Under the pieces are notes generated by a model. That model saw only the letters and a program-made list of their open reading frames with translations, searched no databases and had not been told where the DNA came from. Positions 37,271 through 49,806 of a stretch of DNA of 64,000 nucleotides are shown piece after piece. Source of the DNA: Drechmeria coniospora (lineage: Eukaryota > Ascomycota > Sordariomycetes > Hypocreales > Ophiocordycipitaceae); contig NC_054389.1 of NCBI RefSeq assembly GCF_001625195.1, positions 11,652,520-11,716,519 on the forward strand, written 5' to 3'. Both the position numbers and the translations under genes were made by a program. Each line of letters starts with the position of its first letter. Positions within the stretch are counted from its first letter, which is position 1.

Positions 37271-40200
37271 GATGTGGATGGGTAGGGTTGGGGGTATTAG
37301 TTGAGGACTGATGGTCGACAAGAGGGAAGTACAAGAGCTCTATAAACGATTCAACGTCTATGAGATCTATTCGGAGACTGAAGCGTCTAGTCTATCGTGA
37401 CAGAAGCCCACAGCGACGATCCGATCAAACGGTCGGGTCTCTGCTCTATAGTGGCTTTTGCGTGTGGTATAAATCGAGATGCGCACGGGTTGTTCGATCG
37501 GCGGCTCCGAGGAACAACTCGACGTCGAAGAATGGAATCGAGTAGGAGAGCAAGTCCACGGTTCGTCCTGGAGGATGACGACCAAAAGGTTACGACTTGA
37601 GACGGGATGATTGGGAGGGGGGAGGATAGGGGAGAGCGAGCGAGCGAGGGTGGGTGGGAAAAATTCTGGGGCCGACAAGTTTTATATCCGTTGGCTCTTA
37701 TTCGTGAAGGAGCTGGGAGCCACAAGGTTTGCTCGTCTGCTCGAGCTGCCCCTACTATTCCCTGTTCGCCTAGCCCACTGGCCAGCCTATGAGTACGTAC
37801 TCCGTACAAGCAGCAGCTATTTTTTTTTTTTCGGGGGCGCTAGTTGAGGCAGGCAAAGTGAAAAAAAAATTCGCATGGTTACGGTTACCCCTCCAATGGA
37901 GGCTTATCGGGGCTTATCGAGTGGCGTCAAGCCTAAAAGGGTTGGAAGGCCAAGGCGGTGAGCTGAGCTGAGAGCAGTGAGAAGTCGACTTGTGGCGGAC
38001 GACCCGCCAGCCGCCGACCCGCCAGATACGGGCCCGTAGAGGGTTTCAAGAGATGCCACATGAATCCTACCTCGTCCGAAAGCACATGTACAGTACTTGC
38101 TGTACAGTACTTAAGTAAGTACTTAAGTAAGTACTAGGTTAGTAGTTGTACAGTACAGATAAGTACTTACTTTTACTTGTATGTGTACTGTACTGGTACG
38201 GAGTCCTCGTACCAAGTCCTCTGAACTACACTGGAGCATGCCGATCAATTCATCACCTCGGTTGAATGAGCCCGGGTGACAGCGCACGACGATGGAGCTC
38301 GCCGGTCTTTTTCGACGCCAGCCAACTTGCACAGGGAGAATCATGGCGAGGCAGATGAGCCATGTTTTGCACGCATTGATTCACAGGACAGGGGGTAAGT
38401 CCTCGGGGGAAAAGGACGAACGAGTAATTAAGTACAAGTATTATCTGTGCATGTACGGAGTACTTACGGAGTACTTATTGTACGCACCGCAGTACGGAAT
38501 ACCTACATGTACAGAGGTAAGTACTAGGTAGGTACTCCGTACATACAAGTACAAAGAGTGGGATGAGTTTGCCTCCTTGCAGCAACATGTACTGGTACTC
38601 ATGCTTAAACGTGTACCGTACTTTAATGCAAACTGACACTGTGAACGCCTGCCATGACAGCAGTGCGGAGTAGGTTCGTTCTACAGAGTAGTAAATGCTG
38701 TAGCAGGTGCCTGTATGGCTGGACTGGTGCGGTTATTGCCAACGCGTCACAGTGTCGGAGCACAGTGCGTAGTATGAGTGGGTGGACGGCTCGATTGCGG
38801 TTTCTTTGCCGTGGCATTGGGCACTATTAACCCAGAGGTACGTACTTACTCTGTGCAACTAACTGCACTGTTTTAAACTCGATGCTGAGTCGGGTTGCAT
38901 TACTCCGTACACTATACTCTAAACACGCCTGTAACGAGCTATCAAGTACGAAGAATTGGCTGCAGAAAGCCAACTGTCCCTTTCAAACACCCTGTCTGCC
39001 GGAGCAGGAGCACCGTTGGTCCTACCGCAACCTTCCCAGTGCCACGCAGCTCAATTGACCATCAGCCACAACTGTATTTGTCCTCCTCAAGGACGAATCC
39101 GGAGTCTTGCCTAGGCCTTCCATTCTTCCTACCTGGGACCTGGGATTGCTGGCCTCGCCCAAATCCCCGTTGCCTGCTGATCCGAGTTCATCGATGGATT
39201 GGTGGTAGGCTGGTCGTGAGCATCAGACCACGCGGACACCTTTCCAGCATCCAAGCAGTCAACTTTGCCTTGCACCGCTTTGGGAGTATTTTGGAAAACA
39301 CCTGCAGCACTATCAAAGCACTGCTCTACGAACCAGCACTGAAGTGAATGTCATTCTGCAAATGGGTGGGATGCGATGATAGGTTTGCCTGCACGGCGTG
39401 CCTGTGCTCCGGACAGTTGTACCGAATGTACCTAATTACAAGTACTGTACTCCGTGCTTAGTAGGTACTGTATACTCCGTTTTAGGTGCCAATGGAGTAC
39501 GCCAGCATCCGTACATCTACTCCGAAAAGAGCACAGTAGTACTTACACCATGTATTGCTGGGTAGTACTGTGCCAAGCAGGCCGTTTTTGTCGTCCACGG
39601 CCACAGCGGACTTCAGCACTCATCCAGCACCTAAGCGGGTTCGATCGACAAAGTGCATTATGCAGAGGGTGCGCCGAGCTATTGCTGGTCTGCTCCTGAC
39701 TCCGACTCTTTGGTACGTACTACTCCGTGCTGTTCACGGAGGACTCCGTGAGAGGCAAGTACCCTTCCATCCATTCAAGTTCTACCATGGAATCTCGTAC
39801 GAGTCAAAAGTAAGGACCTACAGTATGTGCACATACCGAGGTGTGTACAGTACTGTACAGTACTTACAGTACAGTAGGTGTATTGTACGGAGCACTGTAC
39901 AAGCAAGTACCTAGTACTTTATACCTCTACACCTTCGGAGTACTTACAGTACAGTACTCTCTGTAAGTACAGTACAAGTAATATTGCTTGAATGCACATG
40001 GGAGCACGCATTCCCCCGCAGTATTACGGAGTACTCCGTGATAATACCTTAGTACTAGGTACTAGTAGTTGTCTGCGCAGGCTACCGGACTTGTATCCGG
40101 TACCAAATACATGTGTGGCCCCTGACTCTCTAACACTGTACATGTACTTGCTCTCTTCCCGTACTCCCTACCTCTGGTACACACTCCTACCTCTGGTACT

Positions 40201-40610
40201 CACTCCTACAGTGGGGGGCAAAAAGTATTTGCCTACTTTCATGTACCATTTTCTATTGCATTAGATTGGACTAGGAACGTGGTACCTAAAGGTAGCCAAA
40301 TACTTTCTGCCACATACTGATACCTCTAGTACTCCTTATGGTCCCTCTGGTCCAATGACACCAGCGCAACGTCATCATTCGGTGCTAGCAAGGTATCCTC
40401 GTAGCTTCATCCCAGCTTCATCCCAGCTTCCTCCGAATTGTTACGCATTCTGGCCTGCCTTTGCCGCGAGTCTGCTTCGCACGTTGCATCCCATGTGTGG
40501 GTTTTGCAGTTGACCCAAACGTCGATCGACATTGTGCTGGTGACACCCTCGTCGTCATCGCAAGCCGTTTACACATCGCCAAACGCAAGACTCAGCCTCA
40601 GCCCATCACC
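37271..40610. other. Divergent intergenic region between EF3 and YVC1
   Basis: 3.3 kb without a recognisable gene. The first ~400 bases are the EF3 leader and promoter. From ~38.05 kb the GTAC-word composition returns. GTACTCCGTAC occurs at 37797-37807, followed by a T run and an A run. The third inverted-repeat element is at 40209-40319, preceded by a short duplicated CCTCTGGTACWCACTCCTA. The CAGCTTCATCC repeat near 40405-40430 lies in the YVC1 promoter. Confidence 0.6.
40209..40319. mobile_element. MITE-like element, copy 3 (inverted orientation)
   Basis: 111 bp, related to the elements at 850-999 and 11223-11332 but inserted in the opposite direction. It begins CAGTGGGGGGCAAAAAGTAT on the + strand, and its other end read on the minus strand begins CAGTATGTGGCAGAAAGTAT. 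TA precedes the left end, and the right side reads ATA. The internal GTACCATTTTCTATT matches the complement of the AATAGAAAATGGTACC block of copy 1, so homology covers the whole element and not only the ends. Confidence 0.75.
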
Positions 40611-42868
40611 ATGCCTCACCGTTCCCGTTGGACGGCCGTGGACCACGTTCCCGGCTCCGGTGCAGGCCGCAACTGGCTTCACGAGGAGGAGCGAGCACGT
40701 CAGTGTACCCTTCCCAAGCAGTCTCCTCGGCCCCCCCTCGCTCATTGATTCTTTTCAGTGCTCCCGCAGAGTCGTCGTCATCATGTCTACACCGCTGTGC
40801 CGCCGGCCGAGGTCACCAAGGTATGCCTCCGGCTGCGCCATCTAATCCGTGAATGCGTGCCGTGCGAGATGGAGGAAAGCCGTATCACGACTCCGCACAG
40901 TAGAATCATCACGACAAAGGTCATCCAGGCGGCCAAGGAGGCCGCCGTGGCGGAATATCGTGGCTGCGTCGTACGTTCAAGCCCCCTTCCCCCTCCCTCC
41001 CTCCTCCACCCACTTTCCTTCTCTCGTTGGTCCTCGCAACTGACGGCTACGATTTGCCTTCCTGCATGCAGGTCTACTGCCTGCTCGTCAACCAGCGCTG
41101 GTTCCGCCTCGAGGCCCTCGTCGAGCTCTGGGATGCCGATCTTCATAAGCTGCGGGCCCAGGCGTGCGGTGTCATTGCCAAGGCCATGTAAGTCGGCCAG
41201 CCGAGCGTGGTTCGGCAACGCGAGACTCGCTGACTCTGCACCGACAGCATCGAGACGGAGGAAGACATGCCCTATCTGCTCCACGCCGTGCTCCTCCGTC
41301 GATATTCCTTCCTCTCCAACGGATCGCCGACACCGCCCGTCAACGTCATCGAAAAGGCGGTCGACTTGCACGCCGTCCGAGTCATCGGCTCCTCGGGCTA
41401 TCAGAAATGCATCGCCTACCTCTGGCGTGGCTGGCTCGTGCAGGACGAGAACGACCCGTCGGTGTTTGTCGACTACCACGACAAAGACAACACGAGCTTT
41501 CTCGTCCACATGGACCCGGACCGAATGAGGGCACCCAAGTATCAAAACGCGGCCCAGATGCTCTTCTCCATCGTCTACTTGGGTCTCTACACGACGGCCA
41601 TCAACTCAGTCAACTCGAGCGGCGTGCTCGACGGGGCCGAAGTCCTCATGTACATCTTCACCCTCGGCTTCGTCTGCGACGAGGTCATAAAGTTTTACAA
41701 GGCCGGCTATCACATCTTGGGCTTCTGGAACGCCTTCAACGGCCTCCTCTACTCGTTCCTGACGGCCTCGCTCATCCTGCGCATCATCGGCCTGACGGCC
41801 CCGTTCGAGTCCGACAGGCGCAAGGAGTACAGCGCGCTCAGCTACAACATGCTCTCCTTCGTGGCGCCCATGTTCTGGTCGCGGCTGCTGCTCTACCTCG
41901 ACAGCTTCAAGTTCTTCGGCGCCATGCTCGTGGTGCTCAAGGTCATGATGAAGGAGTCGGTCATCTTCTTCGCCCTCCTCGTCATCATCATCATCGGCTT
42001 CCTTCAGGCCTTCATCGGCCTCGACCTGACGGACGACAACGTCCCCGGCGACGCCTTGTTCATCGTCGAATCCATGCTCAAGGCGATGCTCGGGAGCCCC
42101 GAGTTCGACGGCTTCGAGGGCTTCGGGCCGCCGTGGGGCATCATCCTCTACTACTGCTTCACCTTTGTCATCATGGTGCGCCGCCCGTGCGACGTCCAAG
42201 CCGATGCCATGGCGCCGCTAACCGGAGCCGTTTGCTAGATTGTCCTCCTCAACATCCTCATCGCCCTCTACAACTCGGCGTACGAGGATATTTACGAAAA
42301 CGCCGACGACGAATACCTCGCCCTGTTCTCGCAGAAGACGATGCAGTTCGTGCGAGCTCCCGACGAGAACGTGTACATTGCGCCTCTCAACCTCATCGAG
42401 ATCATCATCTGCGCCCTGTTCGAGTGGTGGATGAAGAAGGAGACGTACGAGGCCATCAACGATTACGTCATGGGCTTCCTGTACTCGCCGCTGCTCTTTG
42501 TCGCCGCCTTCTTCGAGCAGCGGGCGGCGCACCGGATCCAACACAACCGCGCAAGGGGCGAGGAAGATGACGATGTGGTCGAGGAGTGGGAGCAGCTGGA
42601 GCACACGGTCGACTTCGAGGCCGACGGCTGGTCGAAGACGTGCGACGCCGTCAAGCCCAACCTGGAGGAAGACCCGGACGTGCTCGAGGTCAAGAAGCTG
42701 CGGGTGGAAGTGCAAGAGCTCAAGTCGATGCTGGCGGAGATTGGACGCGCCGTCGGCGCCGCCCAGCAAGCCAAGGCAGCATCCCAGGTCGCCGTCGCGA
42801 CACCCAGCCGAGACGCGGGAGCGCAGAATGACGACGGCCATTCAGCGTCGCAAAGCGAAAGCACATAA
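40611..42868 (+). CDS. YVC1: Yvc1-type TRP cation channel of the vacuole
   Basis: Homolog of yeast Yvc1, a Ca2+-permeable vacuolar TRP channel that releases Ca2+ on osmotic stress. Five exons: 40611-40698, 40759-40970, 41072-41187, 41248-42175 and 42239-42868, giving 657 aa. All four introns have GT/AG limits and preserve the frame. The N-terminal cytosolic region (~1-250) includes VTKVCLRLRHLIRECVPCE and WRGWLVQDE. Roughly six to eight hydrophobic segments follow between residues ~250 and 470. The pore-region stretch holds IGLDLTDDNVPGDALF and FEGFGPPWGIILYY, then IVLLNILIALYNSAYEDIY. The C-terminal tail is acidic (GEEDDDVVEEWEQLE) with a predicted coiled coil (VKKLRVEVQELKSMLAEI). It converges on the macro-domain gene. 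Confidence 0.94.
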
Positions 42869-43314
42869 GTAGGCCACCACGGTCGGTCGAGGTGACGGCG
42901 TGGCAACGACCCATGAAGGTATGGAACTCGAGGCGTTGGCGATGAAGGGGCGTTGGCGGCCGAACACGACGTCCCATGTCGACGAGGGAGGTGGTAATGC
43001 GCGCGTGTGCGTGCAAGTGCAGGATTTTTGACCAAGTAACGTTTACGTTTATTGACCAAATAAGTAAGTTTATTGCCGGGGGAAAGTCGGCCAGTGGAAG
43101 TGTTCAGTACATAGTACGGAGTAATCATTGACTATCTAAGTACACTTGAAGCGGAATACCAGCCCTCGTGCTGCAGCATCGGTGCTTTGCATCTGGGCAA
43201 GGCTGTCGGATGCCACGACCATGCAAGGGTTCAAACGGCCGAAATCGATGGACAATGGGCGCTCTCTCCGGCACGGCTCGCAACTGGCTTCAGTTCGCCG
43301 GCGGAAAGTATTTA
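42869..43314. other. 3' intergenic region between YVC1 and macro-domain gene
   Basis: About 450 bases between convergent stops. AT-richer around 43020-43145 with GTACGGAGTA at 43114-43123. No gene seen. Confidence 0.55.
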
Positions 43315-44016
43315 CTACTCTCGGTCATGGTCAGCACTCGAGGCCAGGCAGCGGCCGGTTGCACGGAGGAGGGTGGAGGGAAAATACGGAATCATCTCGT
43401 TGTAGGCCTCCACCTCCTTCCGCTCATAGGTGACGAATACGACCCTCGACAGGCCGTAGTCGTTGTCGAGATATCGTCTGACCGTCTCGCATGCGACCCT
43501 TGCGGCGTCCTTGCTCGGAAAGCGATATGCGCCGGTGCTGATGGCGGGGAAAGCAATGGTCTTGAGCTCGTTTTTGGTCGCGAGACTTAAGCTCTCCTTG
43601 TAGCAGCTTCGAAGACTCCCCTCGGATTTCCAAGGATTGGTAGGGTCGTAGACGGGACCAACGGTGTGGATGACGTTTGCCGCCGGCAGGTCATAGCCAC
43701 GCGTGATTTTGGCCAGGCCGACGGGACAGCCTCCGAGGCCACGGCACTCATCGACCAAGGCGTGACCGGCGGCGCGGTGGATAACATGGTCGACGCCGCC
43801 GCCGCCCATGAGGGTTTTGTTGGCTGCGTTGACGATGGCGTCGAGCCGGAGCTTGGTGATGTCTCCACAGAAAAGGCTCACGCGGGCGTTGACGGCGGAC
43901 GAAGGGGCCACGACAAGGTCGCCTTCGGTCGGAGATGGACGAAGTTTTAAGGAGCTGTATAGTTCGACAAGGTTGGGTATGTCTGCGAGAGACTTGACGG
44001 CGACCGAGGAGGCCAT
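43315..44016 (-). CDS. Macro-domain ADP-ribosyl hydrolase (MacroD-like)
   Basis: Macro-domain enzyme likely to remove ADP-ribose from proteins or deacetylate O-acetyl-ADP-ribose. Single exon, 233 aa from ATG 44016 (MASSVAVKSL). The macro fold begins near residue 45: FCGDITKLRLDAIVNAANKT, then the ADP-ribose loop GGGGVDHVIHRAAG with its catalytic Asp. Next come GGCPVGLAKITRGYDLPA, VIHTVGPVYD and FPAISTGAYRFP, all conserved in MacroD1/2-type hydrolases. Another in-frame ATG lies 132 codons upstream (44412), but that extension is encoded by a minisatellite and reads as His/Leu/Ser/Pro/Thr repeats, so I prefer the start at 44016. Confidence 0.92.
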   Translation of the reverse strand: MASSVAVKSLADIPNLVELYSSLKLRPSPTEGDLVVAPSSAVNARVSLFCGDITKLRLDAIVNAANKTLMGGGGVDHVIHRAAGHALVDECRGLGGCPVGLAKITRGYDLPAANVIHTVGPVYDPTNPWKSEGSLRSCYKESLSLATKNELKTIAFPAISTGAYRFPSKDAARVACETVRRYLDNDYGLSRVVFVTYERKEVEAYNEMIPYFPSTLLRATGRCLASSADHDRE

Positions 44017-44093
44017 GGCAGCCGCCGGCGAACGGTTCGTCTCTGATTCCTTTTTTTGGTCGTCGGAGGCAAAGGAGGAGCGGATGCTGTCGG

Positions 44094-44172
44094 GGAGGTG
44101 CGAGGTGCGAGGTGCGAGGTGCGAGGCGAGAGGCGAGAGGTGAGAGGTGAGAGGTGAAAGGTGAAAGGTGAA
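44094..44172. repeat. 7-bp minisatellite (GAGGTGC / GAGGTGA)
   Basis: About eleven degenerate 7-mers run GAGGTGC, then GAGGCGA, GAGGTGA and AAGGTGA in blocks. Weaker GAGGTGTG-type traces continue to about 44360. It lies immediately upstream of the macro-domain gene, in its likely promoter or leader. Confidence 0.8.
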
Positions 44173-44671
44173 AGTCGAAGAATGGTGAGGGGTAAGGGGT
44201 GCAAGGTGAGATGAAAGGCAGCGATGCTTGGTTTGAGAGAGATGAAAGCGGAGAGTGGAGGGAGTGATGCGAGGTGTGAGATGTGAGGCGTGTGGTGTGA
44301 AGTGATGAAGTATGAGGTTGGAGGTGTCAGGTGTTAGGTGTGAATTGCGAGGTGCCAAGGACAGAGGTGAGATGAAATGGAAGGCACGAGAGGGGAGCGA
44401 TTCTTGTTGCATTTCTCACGGGTGAACGAGCGTCTGCTTCCACGGAATAAACATCGCCGCCTTGCCCGCTCTAGTCACCTCGCTTCACCCTTTCCATCCG
44501 GCATTCTAATTTTTTTTACAGTCACGAGGGCAACAAACAAACGATGCACGCATCCATGAATCCATTGACGCCGGGCAGACATCGTCATTCATGCACACTC
44601 GAAACCAAAATACAACAAAATGCACGCCTCGATCTGCATAGCAACGGGGAACGAGACGACAATGACGGTAG

Positions 44672-44812
44672 AGATGGTGCTGATGCTGCTGCTGCTGCTG
44701 ATGATGATTCTGATGCTGATGATGATGCTGATGATGATGCTGATGATGATGCTGATGGTGGTGATGGCGATGATGGTGGTGATGACGATGGTGGTGGTGG
44801 TGAGGATGTCGA
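44672..44812. repeat. Trinucleotide microsatellite (GAT/GCT, then GGT)
   Basis: A long impure array of TGCTGATGATGAT-type triplets grades into GGTGGTGAT. Read on either strand it gives poly-Asp or poly-His/Gln frames, none of which looks like a gene. Confidence 0.9.
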
Positions 44813-46107
44813 CGGATCATGCTGCTGGCAAATCTGCTCTGCCAGTCGGCATTCCCTTGCTTGCTACTTGGGGAGCCGTGGCACGTTTACACACAACGCA
44901 TCGACGACGACATGAATGCAAACAAATACAGGTGAAAAAACGACGATGTCGAAGAAGTTGTTGCGCAGGTTGGCACCAAATACCGCAGCAATCGCAAGAG
45001 TTGCACGCTGGCTCGGACGGATGGCACGGAGTAGCCGCGTCTTCGTTGGGTACTTTTCAGGTACTCTAATACCATGTTCGAGCAAAGGGTAAATGAATCC
45101 AATCCAGACTCCCCGTGGCATGAGGCTGACCCAAGTATACTCAAGCATGCATCAGGACCACGTCACGCTCCTTCGCCGCCCCGAACGACTCCTGGCTCTG
45201 CCTCGACGCAGTACGAACGAATAATAGCACTTGCTGCCAATCTGTACGAATGCCGTGTACGTACCTGATTTTGGTGCCGCCCTCCATTTCGTTTTCGCTT
45301 TCCGCAACCTGCCGTCGACATCGAGGTCCATTTTGCCCTCCACGCTGGCCTGTCACCTCGCTGCCCATTGATCTGCGTTTCTACAACGCCTTCCCCCACG
45401 GGGAGGGGCTCAAAGGGACAGGTCGGGGGCCCGCAGACGCAGGAACCGTCGTGTGGCCATGGTGTTCCTTGCCCCAGATTCTGGGAGAAGCAGCCGTGGT
45501 TGGTCGGGGCCGCTGCGTCTTTCCATGCAGCCGTGGAGTTTAAATTTGGCTATTCTTCTGACGCAACATGGTGAATCCTGCCTCCCGACGGACCTTCGGA
45601 TCAGCAGGATGCCTTTCGTCGCGATGCTCGACCGCCGAGCCCGTCACATGAGCGAACCCGATGACCAAGTTTTCGATCTGTCGAGACGCGTCGAGGAAAT
45701 CCCGGTCGAAGAGGATGCAGGTGCCATTCGAAGCATTGAAAGCGCTACGCCGGCGTTGCTTGGTAAACCTCACGGGTCAAGTGGCCGACATGGTGACGCT
45801 ACGAAAAGCTTAACGGTCCTGTACCTGAGCGCTTTAGTTCCGCCTGCCTTCCGGGCCTTTGCGGCTTTCAACCGTATAGAGGCCATCATCTTCTTTTCCG
45901 TTCCCCGACGCGGTGAAAGTGGCCATCGTGACGATGCCCTGGTCGAGAGCATAAAGTGAAGCCGTCCCCGAAGGCTGTTTCCCATTCCCCCATCCAAGTC
46001 GCATTCGCTCTTGGCCACCCCCTTTTCGAACCTTGACATCATACCCTACCATTGCCGGAGCTTGCCGTGCAGCGTAGAGCTGGACGAGCGCTAGTACCCT
46101 CATAAAG

Positions 46108-48169
46108 ATGACCGTTGTTGACCGGAAGCAGGATTCGGCCGGCGAAGACTCGCACGGCCAAGCCGGCGGACGGTCGGCTTCGACGACCACGGCCCCCGTG
46201 CTGAATCCCCTCGCCGGCATGACGAACGAGGAGGTTCTGGCCGACGCCGACGCCTTTGTCCGGGAGAACGGCCTGGTCGAGCACCGAGACGTCTTCCGCA
46301 AGGGCGCCTTGGTGGCCAAGACGCAGAACGAAGTGGGCGCCTACGAAAGCATCGCCGAGCTCACCGAGGACGACAAGGCCGTTCTCCGCCACGAAGATGG
46401 GCACAAGTGGCGCTCGTCGCCGCCCATGCTGTACCTCCTGTGTGCCCTCTGCGCCGGTTGCGCCGTCGTCCAGGGCATGGACCAGACCGTCATCAACGGC
46501 GCTCAGGTACGCGACCCCCACCCGTGCCCGAGGCGAGGGGGCGAGAGCTGACGGGAAAAGGCCTTTTACTTTCGAGAGTTCCAAATCACCGACAGGCTCG
46601 TCCAGGGTCTCGTCAACGGGTCGCCCTACGCCGCCGCCGCCCTCGTCGGCTGCTGGCTCAACGCGCCGCTGAACAAGCGCGCGGGCCGTCGGGGGACCAT
46701 CGCCTTCTCCTGCTTCCTCGCCTTCGTCACGGCCCTGTGGCAGGCCTGCTCCGTCCACTGGCTCTGCTTTCTCGTCGCCCGTTTCGTCCTCGGCCTCGCC
46801 GTCGGTGCCAAGTCGAGCACGACGCCCGTCTACGCCGCCGAGTGCGCGCCCAAGAACATTCGCGGCGCCCTCACCATGATGTGGCAGATGTGGACGGCCT
46901 TTGGCATCATGCTCGGCTTCGCCGTCTCGCTCGCCTTCCAGCATCTCGACGTCCTCGGTACCGACTCGCAGTGGCGCTGGATGATCGGCGTCACGGCGGT
47001 GCCGCCCATGGTGGTCGGCCTGCTCGTCTACCGCATGCCGGAGAGCCCGCGCTGGCACATGGAGCGGAAGGAGTTTGCTCGGGCCTTCAAGTCGCTGAGC
47101 GTGCTCCGGAAGCACGACATCCAGGCCGCCCGCGACATGTACCTCGCCTACAAGCTCCTCGCCGTCGGCGAGGGGGCCAAGGGGGGCCAGTCGCTCCTCA
47201 AGGAGTTCTTCACGGTGCGGCGCAACCGTCGGGCGGCGCAGAGTGCCTGGTTCTGCATGGTCAGTCGCAGGGAGGATCCCCGTCGTCGTGGCTGCCTTGG
47301 ACGGAAGAAAGCTGACACGGCACCGTCGACGCGCAGCTCATGCAGCAGTTCTGCGGCGGTGGGTTGCCTCCCCCCCCCCTCCCTCGCTCCGTCCGGCGGC
47401 GGACGGCATGCCCGTGACGGACGGTGAAAGGTTCCATCCACCCCTGCTAACGTGCCGTCTGCCTCCAGTCAACGTCATCGCCTACTACAGCACCAAGATA
47501 TTCGTCGACGCCGGGTACTCGGCCGAGACGGCCATGCTCGTCTCGTTCGGCAGCGGCGTCTGCAACTTCCTCGGCGCGCTCCCCGCCGTCTTCACCATTG
47601 ACCGGTACGGACGCCGCCAGCTGCTGCTCTTCACCTTTCCCGTCATGGCCGTCTTCCTCTTCTGGACGGGCTCGAGCTTCCTGATCGAGGAGAAGCACAC
47701 GCGGCTCGCGTCGGTGGCCGCGAGCCTGTACGGCTTCATGATCCTCTACTCGCCCGGCCTCGGCCCCGTGCCCTTTACCTACAGCGCCGAGGCCTTTCCG
47801 CTGCACATCCGGGCCTTGGGCATGAGCTCGGCGACGGCCATCACCTGGGCCTTTAACTTTCTCATCAGCTTCACCTGGCCCGAGATGATGGACAAGTTCA
47901 CCGCCATGGGCGGTTTCTACTGGTACGCCGGCTGGAACGTCGTCGGCTGGGTCTTCACCTACTTTCTCCTCCCCGAGACGAAGGGGAGGACGCTCGAGGA
48001 GCTGGACAGCGTCTTTAGCGTGCGCAACCGCGACCACGCCCGGTACTACATGCGGAAGCTGGACCGCTTTTTCAGGAGGCTCCTCGGCCGGGACGTGAAG
48101 GCGCTGGCGCCGCTCTATGCGACCGAGAGCAGAACCGGTTCCGAGGCAGGAAAGCCACAGTCGGCATGA
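46108..48169 (+). CDS. MFS sugar porter
   Basis: Sugar:H+ symporter-type protein of 12 predicted helices. Exons 46108-46506, 46561-47259, 47337-47358 and 47469-48169 give 606 aa; the third exon is only 22 nt. A long cytosolic N-terminus (~105 residues) ends in KWRSSPPM. Then come GMDQTVINGAQ in helix 1, NKRAGRRGTIAF (loop 2-3 motif), RFVLGLAVGAKSSTTPVYAAE, PESPRWHMERKEFARA (PESPR motif), FTIDRYGRRQLLLF and the C-terminal PETKGRTLEELD. The microexon supplies LMQQFCG, the start of the QQxxG helix 7 sugar-binding motif, which continues with VNVIAYYSTKIF after the intron. This shows the microexon is essential. The substrate (hexose, disaccharide or polyol) cannot be assigned. Confidence 0.94.
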
Positions 48170-49806
48170 ACTCTGGGCGAAGGCCCGGCCGACGAAGATG
48201 GGTCCTGAGCCGAGCAGGGATGAGGGATCGAAGTACAAGTCGATTGTCCGAGGCTCCCGAGGCGCCTGCCGGCGTGTTTTTATGCTGACACTGATGTTTC
48301 CCGCTTCCATGCCGACTAATCGGATGAATAAAAGGCCGTCGATGAATGCAAATTGAGGCCCGTCATGTTTGTTCCGTTTACCATGGTCATGAAAGTGCCG
48401 TTTGGGTGGGGGCACCAGCCTACGATCCAATCCCCTGCTGCCCAGACGGGCCCGATACAATTGGAGTTGAAAACCGTAACATCGCGTACAGCTACGGACT
48501 TGTCTATCCGTCTTCCTGCTTATTTATGGCTGCATACTTTGTGCTTTGCGGATTCTCCTTGAGCGGGATTTTCTTCCTCTGCGCTTGGGGGTACTTGCTT
48601 AGCCATGGAAGTTGGTGACAACTCCTTCCTTCCATTGCTCTATAATAATGGCCTGAGGCCACCGAATGTAATCGAGAGGAAGGAGGCAGGCTGACCAGTT
48701 GCCGGAGGACTTTGAGCGCCACACCTTATTCAGCTCCCACTGATCACGCAATGCCGCAGGCGCTCCTTCCATCCCCCCTTTGGCTTACGTCAATCTCGCT
48801 TGCAATGAAGCAGGAGCAATTTCCAGTCCAGTGTACGGAGTGCAGTAAGTAATCCACGATTCCACACACCAGGACTGCACGTGATGCTCACGTGACAGTT
48901 GTGATCGGTGCTGGTTCTACGGAGTGGTGAAACCAGATTTCTAGCAACGTCTACGAACTACATGGTCAATGGCGATGCAGTCACTCTTGTCATGTTGACG
49001 ATTCATTTATAGTGCCCCTGCGACAATTTGGATCGAGACTTGCCACTATGCATGCATCTCCATTCGACGGCGATGTTGTACAGTTACGAACCGGCCTTGA
49101 TCTGGACGTCGGCCCAGTGTGCTCCGCACTCCGCCAACATGCAGTTTCGAGGAATGCGTACGCAATCGGAGACTCGATTCATTCATCTCCAGCCGTCAGC
49201 AGGGGCTTCACCAATACGTACAGTGCAACTACTCAAGTATGCGGTTATGAATATATCAACTTCAGTTCTGACAAAGTGCCAGCAGCTCAAGGTGACCGAC
49301 TGGTAGATTGACTATTAAGAGCGGGGCGCTAGTAATATTAATCCGAATTAATTATGATTACCTTGAGTCGGACGGATCCACATGGTAGGTTCATGCGTCC
49401 AACTCTGAGACGAGGGCTGACGGCATAAATAGCATTCAAACCTCCTGTACGGAGTACTGAAGCAGCTTTCGCTGACCACCGGGATTTTGCCCTCCAACAC
49501 TTGGGACATGGAGGTCGGGTCGGGTGCGACCGCACGAGCCATGACACAAAATGACTCGGTTCAACCATTTGGATCCAGACCTTTTTCCTCCTAACGAGTT
49601 GAGCGCCCAGCATCAGATGCGGCCGCATAAGGATGGCTGAACCTTTTCGTCCCCCATCGACTCGAGTATGATTATGCCTATGAAGCCAATGGCATTTTAA
49701 AAGCTTGACAAGGCCTGAAAATGTATACAGGAGTTCTTGTCGAAGCCAACATATTCCCTACATTTTCCCAAAATCTACATCGCCCATCAAGCAATCAGCA
49801 TTCATC
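48170..49806. other. Intergenic region upstream of the secreted-protein gene
   Basis: 1.6 kb with no recognisable gene. Base composition falls toward AT from ~49.3 kb, and GTACGGAGTAC is at 49447-49457. The ~150 bases before the next start are AT-rich with a TATA-like ATTTTAAAAG at 49692-49701. Confidence 0.6.

Larger units (their letters stand above)
44017..46107. other. Intergenic region with micro- and minisatellites
   Basis: 2.1 kb between the divergent macro-domain and sugar-porter genes. It holds a GAGGTGC-type minisatellite and a GATGCT-type microsatellite, listed separately. A frame at 45453-45959 is open for 168 codons but resembles nothing I know. No supported gene. Confidence 0.6.
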